Source of the DNA: Betaproteobacteria bacterium
GTDB lineage: Bacteria > Pseudomonadota > Gammaproteobacteria > Burkholderiales > Casimicrobiaceae
Direction of reading: 5' to 3'
DNA: 64,000 nucleotides
Assembly (NCBI GenBank): GCA_016716425.1
Contig: JADJWJ010000010.1
Coordinates: 109,890-173,889 of the forward strand
The notes under the pieces were generated by a model. That model saw only the letters and a program-made list of their open reading frames with translations. It did not search any database and was not told where the DNA came from. Positions 58,117 through 64,000 of the stretch are shown piece after piece (positions within the stretch are counted from its first letter, which is position 1; each line of letters starts with the position of its first letter). The translations under genes and the position numbers were made by a program.

Positions 58117-58500
58117 ATGAAACGTCCCCACATCCTCGTCGCGGCGATCGGCGCCGCGTTCGCCGCCATCGCGCTGACGCCGGTCCCTGCCGTCGCCGGC
58201 AACGTCGCGTGGAGCGTGTCGATCGGCGGCCCGGGCTTCGCGATCAGCGCGGGCCAGCCCGGCTTCGTCGGCGCACCGTGGACCGGCAGACCGGCGCACG
58301 CGCACTGGCGCCCGGCTTTCCGGCCCGGCGTCGTCGCTCGGCCGGTCGTCGTCGCGCCGTGGCTCGCGCCGATCGCCGCGCCGGGCCTCGTGCCGCGCCC
58401 GGTCTTCGTGCCGCGCGCCGTCGTCGTCAGGCCGGCGCCGGTGCCGGTCGCGCCACGGCATATCGTGTTCGCGCCAACGCCGCGCTACGGCTACTACTGA
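58117..58500 (+). CDS. Small secreted Pro/Val/Ala-rich protein
   Basis: This 127-residue protein has a signal peptide (cleavage near AVAGN), a short Gly-rich segment (VSIGGPGFAISAGQPGF), and a tail dominated by Val, Pro, Ala and Arg (VPRPVFVPRAVVVRP, PVPVAPRH). I do not recognise a named family. Similar short exported proteins with PRPVF-type repeats occur in Burkholderiales. GAGAG precedes the ATG at 58117. It diverges from the solute-binding protein gene. Confidence 0.6.
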   Translation: MKRPHILVAAIGAAFAAIALTPVPAVAGNVAWSVSIGGPGFAISAGQPGFVGAPWTGRPAHAHWRPAFRPGVVARPVVVAPWLAPIAAPGLVPRPVFVPRAVVVRPAPVPVAPRHIVFAPTPRYGYY

Positions 58501-58554
58501 TGGCGCCCGCGCCGCGTGCGCGCCCCGCGCATCGGGTGGGGCGTGGCGCGAGCG

Positions 58555-59943
58555 TCAGGGACCGGTGCCGACGACCGACAGCGAAGTCATGAATTCGGTC
58601 ATGATCACCACGAACTCGGGATCGGTTTCCGGCAGCGCGTAGAGTTTGCGCAGCTGGTCGAGCTGCGCCGCCGACAGCGGTCCCTTGCCGTCGGTGACTT
58701 CCCAGATCGCGAACTGCGTCGCCGTCGCCGTCAGCGATTGGTTGACGATCGGCCGGGGGCGAGGCAGCCGCACGATGGCAAGGATGCCCGGATCCGTCAC
58801 CGAGCCGGCCAGCTCATAGGTCGCGTTCGTGTCCGCCGGCTTGCGCGACTGCTGCAGGCAGTACAGGCTCAGCATCACCTTGATGGTGCCGGGCGCCTGG
58901 GCCCAGATCGGCATCTCCCACTTGGCGTCGTCCACCAGCACGCCGTCCTGGTAGCTGCCGCCCGCCGCGGGCCCGCCGGAGCCCCAGTTGATGTTGATGA
59001 TCTGCGTTCCCGCCGGCAGTTCGATCGTGTAGGACTCCCACGCCTTCGCGCCCGGTCCGCCGGTGGCGGCCGTCGGCAACGCGAGGACGCTGAGATCCAT
59101 CACGACGTCGACGAGGCCGAGCCCCGACCCCTGCGCGTCGGGCACGCGGCACTCGGGCCGGTCGCAGCCGCGAATCTCGCCGACCACCGTGAACGGCAGC
59201 GTCGTCTTCGCGACCGGATGGCACATGACGGCGCCTTCGAACACCCAGCCGGGCATCCCTTCGAGCAGCCGCGGATCGACGACGTAGCGGTGGTTGGGAT
59301 CGCCGCCGGCGCCATCGTTGTACGCGCGGTAGAGCGCCTCGGTGCCGACCGGGCAGGCGCCACCGGAGGCGAGCTTGACCGCGAAGGCGTCGCTCTCGTA
59401 CGTCCACGCCGGGTAGCTGACGCCACTGGCGGCGATCGACGGCCACGCGGTCTTGACGTACGCGCACTCGGCCGGGTCGGCCGTGTAGAAGTGGCTGTTG
59501 GGGCCGATGCGGGTGCCGTTGGCGCGGTACTGGTCGGTCCCGAAGAACCGGCACACCGGCACGCTGTCGGCCGGCCGCCCGGCCATCGCCCACGCGCCGA
59601 ACGTCTGCCCGGTGCGCTTCCACACGCCGCCGAACGCGCCGGCGTCGAGGTTGGCGACCTCCGCCGGGTCCGCGGTGACGAAGAAGTGCCCGAGGCCGGC
59701 GTGGTAGTACTCGACGACGGTGACGACCGTCTCGCCCGCCTGCGGCGCGACAGCGAACGACTTCGCGACCAGCCCCGAGCCGAGTTCCGCGCGCAGCGCC
59801 TCCTTGACCGGATCGATGCCGGCGGCCGCGCCGGAACCGGTGCCGACCGCCGCCAGCGCGGCGATCGTCAACACGGCGGCGGCGCCGCGCGCGCGGGCCA
59901 CGTATCGGGAAACCGTCGAAGCCGTCGTATGGCGACTCTGCAT
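58555..59943 (-). CDS. Secreted DUF5648 protein
   Basis: This 462-residue exported protein has a signal peptide (hydrophobic AAAVLTIAALAAVG). Residues 70-230 hold two or three DUF5648-type repeats (VEYYHAGLGHFFVTADPAE, then CRFFG...NSHFYTADPAEC, and ALYRAYNDG...NHRYVVDPRL), known from peptidases and surface proteins, where they may bind glycans. The C-terminal half is a beta-rich domain with two cysteine pairs that I do not recognise. Function unknown. AAGTTCGAACTT lies 17 bases before the start. Confidence 0.75.
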   Translation of the reverse strand: MQSRHTTASTVSRYVARARGAAAVLTIAALAAVGTGSGAAAGIDPVKEALRAELGSGLVAKSFAVAPQAGETVVTVVEYYHAGLGHFFVTADPAEVANLDAGAFGGVWKRTGQTFGAWAMAGRPADSVPVCRFFGTDQYRANGTRIGPNSHFYTADPAECAYVKTAWPSIAASGVSYPAWTYESDAFAVKLASGGACPVGTEALYRAYNDGAGGDPNHRYVVDPRLLEGMPGWVFEGAVMCHPVAKTTLPFTVVGEIRGCDRPECRVPDAQGSGLGLVDVVMDLSVLALPTAATGGPGAKAWESYTIELPAGTQIININWGSGGPAAGGSYQDGVLVDDAKWEMPIWAQAPGTIKVMLSLYCLQQSRKPADTNATYELAGSVTDPGILAIVRLPRPRPIVNQSLTATATQFAIWEVTDGKGPLSAAQLDQLRKLYALPETDPEFVVIMTEFMTSLSVVGTGP

Positions 59944-59960
59944 GCTGAAATCCTTAGCGC

Positions 59961-59972
59961 AAGTTCGAACTT
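59961..59972. promoter_or_regulatory. Perfect 12-base palindrome before the DUF5648 gene
   Basis: AAGTTCGAACTT lies between the DUF5648 start (59943) and the divergent deacylase gene. It could be an operator or an mRNA hairpin close to the ribosome site. Confidence 0.35.
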
Positions 59973-60027
59973 CCGGCCGTCATCATAACCGGTCGCCGTC
60001 ACGCCGGCGTTACACCGGCGGCCCCGA

Positions 60028-60056
60028 TTGGTGACCGCGAAGGCCGGTGCTATCCT
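60028..60056 (+). promoter_or_regulatory. Candidate promoter of the M20 deacylase gene
   Basis: TTGGTG (60028-60033) and TATCCT (60051-60056) are separated by 17 bases. The pair lies 27 bases before the ATG at 60084. Confidence 0.4.
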
Positions 60057-60083
60057 GCGCCTTTGCGCGCCGGAGGTACGGCC

Positions 60084-61301
60084 ATGAACGCCCCAGCCAC
60101 GCTCGCGCAGGTCCGCCCCGCCGCTGCCGCTCGAGCCGAGGACCTGGTCTCGCTCGACCTCATCCGCACGCTGGTCGCCTTCGACACGACGAGCCGCGAC
60201 TCCAACCTCGCGCTCATCGAGTGGGTGCGACGCTACCTCGAAGGCCACGGCGTCGCGTCGACGCTCACCTTCGACGACGACCGGCGCAAGGCCAACCTGT
60301 TCGCCACGCTGACCGCGCGCGACGGCAACGCGACGCACGGCGGGATCGTGCTGTCCGGCCACACCGACGTGGTGCCGGTCGACGGCCAGCCGTGGGACAC
60401 CGACCCGTTCGCGGTGACGGTGAAAGGCGACCGCCTGGTCGGACGCGGCGTCGCCGACATGAAGAGCTTCTCCGCGGTCGGCCTGGCGTTCGTGCCCGAG
60501 TTCCTGCGCCGCGGCCTTGCGCAGCCGATCCACTTCGCGCTGTCCTACGACGAGGAGGTCGGCTGCATCGGCGTGCGCCGGCTGATCGCCGACATCGCCG
60601 CGCGCGGCGTGGCGCCCGCCGGCTGCATCGTCGGCGAGCCGACCGGCATGCGGCTCGTCGTCGCGCACAAGGGCAAGAAGGCGTGGCGCTGCCGCGTGCG
60701 CGGGCACGAGGCGCACTCGTCGCTGACGCCGTCGGGTGTGAACGCCGTGCAGATCGGATGCGAGATCGTCGCGTTCATCGCGCGCCGCGCGCGCGAGTTC
60801 CGCGACGCCGGCGGCCGCGACGACGCCTACGACGTGCCGTACACGACCGTCCACGTCGGCGTGATCCGCGGCGGCACCGCCGTGAACATCGTGCCGCGCG
60901 ACTGCACGTTCGACTTCGAGATCCGCCACCTGCCGTTCGACGACCCCGACGCGTTCTTCGCCGACGTGCGCCGGTACGTGGAATCCTTCCTGCCGGAAAT
61001 GCGCGCGGTCGCGCCGGACACGTTCATCGAGTTCGACCCCCTGTCGACGCTGCCCGGCTTCGACACGCACGACGGCAGCGCGATCACCGCGCTCGCGCAC
61101 GCGTGCAACGGCACCGCCGACGCCGGCAAGGTGTCGTTCGGCACCGAAGCGTCGCTGTTCCACGGCGCGGACATCCCGACCGTCATCTGCGGCCCCGGCC
61201 ACATCGCGCAGGCCCACCAGCCCAACGAGTGGGTCGCGGTCGAGCAGGTCGCGCAGTGCGAGGCATTCATGCGCCGCCTCGTCGACCGCGTCGCGGCGTG
61301 A
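60084..61301 (+). CDS. argE: M20-family deacylase (acetylornithine deacetylase, ArgE type)
   Basis: This 405-residue dinuclear zinc enzyme resembles ArgE. Metal and catalytic segments are intact: VLSGHTDVVPVDGQPW (His and Asp), GRGVADMKSF (bridging Asp), SYDEEVGCIGVRR (catalytic Glu pair), GEPTGM, and the C-terminal His near HGADIPTVICGPGH. ArgE-type enzymes release ornithine from N-acetylornithine, but other N-acyl substrates are possible. I chose the ATG at 60084, preceded by GGAGG. Its stop codon overlaps the GTG start of the next gene (GTGA). Confidence 0.85.
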   Translation: MNAPATLAQVRPAAAARAEDLVSLDLIRTLVAFDTTSRDSNLALIEWVRRYLEGHGVASTLTFDDDRRKANLFATLTARDGNATHGGIVLSGHTDVVPVDGQPWDTDPFAVTVKGDRLVGRGVADMKSFSAVGLAFVPEFLRRGLAQPIHFALSYDEEVGCIGVRRLIADIAARGVAPAGCIVGEPTGMRLVVAHKGKKAWRCRVRGHEAHSSLTPSGVNAVQIGCEIVAFIARRAREFRDAGGRDDAYDVPYTTVHVGVIRGGTAVNIVPRDCTFDFEIRHLPFDDPDAFFADVRRYVESFLPEMRAVAPDTFIEFDPLSTLPGFDTHDGSAITALAHACNGTADAGKVSFGTEASLFHGADIPTVICGPGHIAQAHQPNEWVAVEQVAQCEAFMRRLVDRVAA

Positions 61302-62260
61302 ATCGCGCCCCGGCCCCCGTTCCGGCGATCGAGGTCGAGTTTCCCGACCTCGCGCCGTGGGAGGCCGGCAACACGGGGCTGCCCTTCGTCTGGTGCTTCG
61401 CCGCCGGGCGCCCCGGCCCGCGCGTCACCATCCAGGCGCTCACGCACGGCAACGAGGTGTGCGGCGCGATCGCCAACGACTGGCTGCTGCGCGAAGGCGT
61501 GCGCCCGATGCGTGGCACGCTCACCATCACGTTCGCCAACGTCGACGCGTACCATCGCTTCGATGCCGCCGATCCGTTCGCGTCGCGCTGCGTCGACGAG
61601 GACTTCAACCGGCTGTGGACCGCCGAGGTGCTCGATGGCGAGCGCCGGACGCGCGACCTCCTGCGCGCCCGCGCACTGCGGCCGGTGTACGACGAGACCG
61701 ACTACCTGCTCGACCTGCACTCGATGACCGATCCGTGCCCGCCGCTGGCGCTCGCCGGCCGCCAGCAGAAGGGGCTCGAACTCGCGCAGGCCGTGGGGCT
61801 GCCCGAGCACATCGTCATCGATGCCGGCCACGCGGCCGGCAAGCGGCTGCGGGACTACGGCGCGTTCGACGACCCGGTCGACCCGCGCAACGCGCTGCTG
61901 GTCGAGTGCGGCCAGCACTGGGAGCGCGCGGCGCCCGCAGTCGCGAAGCAGTCGGCGCTGCGCTTCCTGCGCCACTTCGGCATGCTCGATTCCGGCTTCC
62001 TCGACGCGCACCTCGACCCGGCCCCGCTGCCGCCGCAGCGCGCGATCGAGATCACCGAAGTCGTGACGATCCGCACCGACGACTTCGCGTTCGCGCGCGC
62101 GGTGGCCGGGCTCGACGTCATCGCCAGGGCGGGCTCGCTGCTCGCGCGCGACGGCGACGACGAAGTGCGCACGCCGTACGACGACGCCGTGCTGATCATG
62201 CCGACGCGGCGGCCGCGCAAGGGCGAGACCGCCGTGCGGATCGGGCGGTTCGTCGCGTAG
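61298..62260 (+). CDS. Succinylglutamate desuccinylase/aspartoacylase family protein
   Basis: This 320-residue M14-like zinc deacylase starts at the GTG at 61298. ALTHGNEVCGA carries the zinc His and Glu, DEDFNRLW the substrate-binding segment, LLDLHSMT the third zinc ligand, and LLVECGQHWE the catalytic Glu region. AstE and aspartoacylase cleave N-acyl amino acids, so the pairing with an ArgE-type enzyme suggests a joint role in N-acyl amino acid turnover, which is inference. The C-terminal 60 residues form a beta-rich extension. Confidence 0.85.
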   Translation: MNRAPAPVPAIEVEFPDLAPWEAGNTGLPFVWCFAAGRPGPRVTIQALTHGNEVCGAIANDWLLREGVRPMRGTLTITFANVDAYHRFDAADPFASRCVDEDFNRLWTAEVLDGERRTRDLLRARALRPVYDETDYLLDLHSMTDPCPPLALAGRQQKGLELAQAVGLPEHIVIDAGHAAGKRLRDYGAFDDPVDPRNALLVECGQHWERAAPAVAKQSALRFLRHFGMLDSGFLDAHLDPAPLPPQRAIEITEVVTIRTDDFAFARAVAGLDVIARAGSLLARDGDDEVRTPYDDAVLIMPTRRPRKGETAVRIGRFVA

Positions 62261-62269
62261 CGCGCGAAC

Positions 62270-62494
62270 TCACGCCGTCCCGTCGGTGCGCGCCGCGGGC
62301 GCCGGCTGCGCGGTCAGGCACCGCCGGCAGAGGCACGCGCGATTGCGCGCGGCGTCCGGCAGCGCCGCCAGCACGTCCGGATCCGCGGCGACGTTCGCGC
62401 ACCAGCATGGCGACGCGAAGTCGCCCGTCCGCGCGGGCGCGCAATCGTTGGGGCCGCCGCAGACGGGACAGGCGGGTTCGGGCGCGGGTGTCAT
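62270..62494 (-). CDS. Cysteine-rich CWC family protein
   Basis: The 74-residue protein has paired cysteines, CPVCGGPNDCAP...PCWC and ACLCRRCL, matching the Cys-rich CWC family, likely to bind zinc. The start is the ATG at 62494. A longer frame would translate the 12-base repeats at 62549-62608 as a GDGR repeat and is unlikely. It converges on the AstE-like gene with nine bases between stops. Function unknown. Confidence 0.75.
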   Translation of the reverse strand: MTPAPEPACPVCGGPNDCAPARTGDFASPCWCANVAADPDVLAALPDAARNRACLCRRCLTAQPAPAARTDGTA

Positions 62495-62548
62495 CAGCCT
62501 GCCGCGGGTGACGGAAACGGGAACCTTCCGATAGATGTCGCGGGTCGC

Positions 62549-62608
62549 GCGCCCGTCGCCGCGCCCGTCGCCGCGCCCGTCGCCGCGCCCGTCGCCGCGC
62601 CCGTCGCC
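62549..62608. repeat. Five tandem 12-base repeats
   Basis: GCGCCCGTCGCC is repeated five times perfectly. The copies lie 55 bases upstream of the CWC gene. The length is a multiple of three, but the surrounding frame does not look coding. It is a likely length-variable simple repeat. Confidence 0.9.
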
Positions 62609-62689
62609 GCGCGGACCACCATGGAGCGCCCTGCAGCCGCGCGGCGCGGCGCGGGTCAAATCACCGCCGGCGCACGCACGCGACCTGCG

Positions 62690-63496
62690 CTACGCGGTGC
62701 GGAGCCGGTGGATCGCCGCGGCCACCGGGATGCCCGGCTCGATGCCGAGCCGCGCGGCGACGACGTTCACGGCGGAAAGCGCGCCGGTCGCGAACAGCGA
62801 CCGCGCATCGCCGATGCGCGCCGACCGGTAGTCGACGACCGCGGCCGGCACGCCGCGCGCGGCGAGCACCGGCAGGCGCGACGCGCCCGCGTCGTCCTTG
62901 CCGCGGCCCGCGTCGTGGAAGAACGCGGCGCGTGCGGCGACCGGGAGCGCGCTCGCCGGGTCGCCGCCGTGCAGCGCTCCGTGCGACCCGATGACGAGGA
63001 CCGCGCCGGCATCGGACGGCGCGACCAGCCCGATCGAATCGAGCCCCCAGACGGGCGCCTCGCCGGCGGCGGCGGGCAGGAGCAGCACGCGTGCTTCGTC
63101 CGGAAAGGGCAGCGATCCCTCGCGCCACGGCGCCGCGCGCAGCCGCTCGGCCGCGTCCGCACAGCGCATGCCGACCGTCACGCCGGCCGCGCTCGCCGCA
63201 CCGTTCGCCGCGCTCACGATGCCGTGCACGAGCGCGTCGGCGGCGTCGCCGATGCGCGCGCTCGTGTGCGCGATCGCGCACGCGGCGATGCCGAGCCCGT
63301 CGAGCGCCGCGAGTCCGGCGACGCCGGCGTCGTCGCGGCCGCGTCCCGCGTCGTTGCACACGAGTGCGCGCACGCGCGCCTGCGCGGCGTACGCGGCGGC
63401 GATGAGCCCGCCGTGCGAGCCGGCGACGACGACGGCGCCCGCGTGCCGCGCGGCGAGCTGCGTGACGGTATCCGCGGTGAGGACCGCGACGCTCAC
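62690..63496 (-). CDS. Internally duplicated protein of unknown function
   Basis: The 268-residue protein consists of two similar halves of about 145 residues. Matching motifs are GSHG (26-29 and 170-173), NDAGRGRDDAG (48-58) versus HDAGRGKDDAG (194-204), and SARIGDA (79-85 and 225-231), each followed by GxxSAxN. The conserved His, Asp, Ser and Arg residues suggest an active or binding site in each half. No signal peptide or membrane helix is seen. I do not recognise a named family. It starts one base after the end of a TRAP binding protein gene, so it is probably co-transcribed with a TRAP system for an unknown solute. Confidence 0.8.
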   Translation of the reverse strand: MSVAVLTADTVTQLAARHAGAVVVAGSHGGLIAAAYAAQARVRALVCNDAGRGRDDAGVAGLAALDGLGIAACAIAHTSARIGDAADALVHGIVSAANGAASAAGVTVGMRCADAAERLRAAPWREGSLPFPDEARVLLLPAAAGEAPVWGLDSIGLVAPSDAGAVLVIGSHGALHGGDPASALPVAARAAFFHDAGRGKDDAGASRLPVLAARGVPAAVVDYRSARIGDARSLFATGALSAVNVVAARLGIEPGIPVAAAIHRLRTA

Positions 63497-63497
63497 G

Positions 63498-64000
63498 TCA
63501 CTTGCCAGGCGCCGCCGCGACGGCCGATTCCGCCGCGCGCGCGGCGTCGGTACCGACGACGGCGGCCCACCTGGCCCAGACCGGCTGCACGGCTGCGCGG
63601 AACGCCGCGCGCTGCGCGGGCGTCGGCGTGACGATCGTGACCCCCTGCCGCGTGAGCTCGGCCAGCGCCGCGTCCTCGCGCACCGGCGCGGCGGCCTCGC
63701 GCGCCGCGTCGACCGCGGCGGCGCGCACGGCCGCCCGCTGCGCGTCGCTCCACGACTCCCACGTCGCGCGGCGGACCGCGAACACCATCTGGTCGGCGAA
63801 CGCGCCCCAGCGCGTGACGAACCTCAAGCCCGCTGCGGCGGCGCGCGTGGCCGCGAGTGTCGACGCAGCGGCCTCCTGTCCGCCGAGCCGGCCAGCGGCG
63901 AACGCGGTCTGCGCCTGCGCGAAGTCGAGGGATTCCGGGCGCGCGCCGAGCGCGGCGAACGTCTCGATCACGAGCTGGTTGGGGATCACGCGCACGGCGA
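63498..64000 (-). CDS. TRAP transporter solute-binding protein (DctP), C-terminal part
   Basis: The visible C-terminal 167 or so residues match the second half of DctP-type binding proteins. RVIPNQLVIETFAALGARPE carries the substrate-binding arginine, followed by a GRLGGQEAAAS segment in the position of VDGQEN, and a helical C-terminus with WSDAQRAAVRAAAVDAARE. The 5' end lies beyond the window. The sequence differs clearly from the DctP of the uronate operon, so it should bind a different solute. It is followed immediately by the duplicated unknown gene. Confidence 0.8.
   Translation of the reverse strand, partial: AVRVIPNQLVIETFAALGARPESLDFAQAQTAFAAGRLGGQEAAASTLAATRAAAAGLRFVTRWGAFADQMVFAVRRATWESWSDAQRAAVRAAAVDAAREAAAPVREDAALAELTRQGVTIVTPTPAQRAAFRAAVQPVWARWAAVVGTDAARAAESAVAAAPGK

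Noticed and set aside
62549..62608. A GDGR-repeat peptide as the N-terminus of the CWC protein
   Set aside because: The family region begins at the ATG at 62494. The repeat translates only as low complexity.

Overview
The window is very GC-rich chromosomal DNA from a betaproteobacterium, most likely Burkholderiales-like. The main evidence is the gene order rpsF-priB-rpsR-rplI followed by dnaB, an OmpR/EnvZ pair of proteobacterial type, DUF4124 and DUF5648 secreted proteins, and four families of dispersed inverted repeats common in this group. I cannot name the genus. About 60 protein genes are supported. I found no rRNA, tRNA, CRISPR array, prophage or intact insertion sequence.

Layout, left to right. 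1-8.8 kb: end of a TMEM175-like membrane protein, the lipid A aminoarabinose genes arnA (dehydrogenase half) and arnD, a peroxiredoxin, a PIN-PhoH ATPase and a TPR-GGDEF protein. These are separated by a long MITE-like inverted repeat from GDP-mannose dehydratase and reductase genes. 8.9-13.4 kb: dnaB, interrupted by a complete 422-residue intein with a LAGLIDADG endonuclease, then the ribosomal S6-PriB-S18-L9 operon read leftward from a strong promoter. 13.4-19 kb: a lipoprotein metallopeptidase, an aminotransferase, a DUF4124 protein and dtd, then a 0.8 kb array of structured tandem repeats, a Dps-like ferritin and a pirin.

19-25.8 kb is one leftward hexuronate operon: FadR-type regulator, DctP/Q/M TRAP transporter, fructuronate reductase and uronate isomerase. 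It has a promoter overlapped by a FadR-type operator. 25.9-34.5 kb holds moaC, a BepA-like M48 protease, a MacA/MacB-like exporter whose adaptor gene carries a probable frameshift, and a NarL-type response regulator with a hybrid histidine kinase. 34.7-39 kb is a secreted DUF1501/DUF1800 pair with four Ig-like domains on the DUF1800 partner. It is followed by an AT-rich island, a Spy/CpxP-like protein and a divergent ompR-envZ pair sharing a response-regulator box.

42.3-50.6 kb is a long leftward run with glycolate oxidase (glcD, glcE, glcF), a D-lactate dehydrogenase-like flavoprotein, a GST, a thioesterase, an acetyltransferase and the MEP-pathway genes ispD and ispF. 50.9-64 kb holds a class III CoA-transferase, TetR and GNAT genes, a peptide-type solute-binding protein with aldehyde dehydrogenase, SDR and glyoxalase genes, two secreted proteins of unknown role, an M20 deacylase coupled to an AstE-like deacylase, and a Cys-rich CWC protein. 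The edge holds an internally duplicated protein of unknown function beside a truncated TRAP binding protein.

The most unusual items are the tandem array downstream of dtd, whose pairing arms change in a compensatory way between units, the DnaB intein, and the duplicated unknown protein at the right edge.
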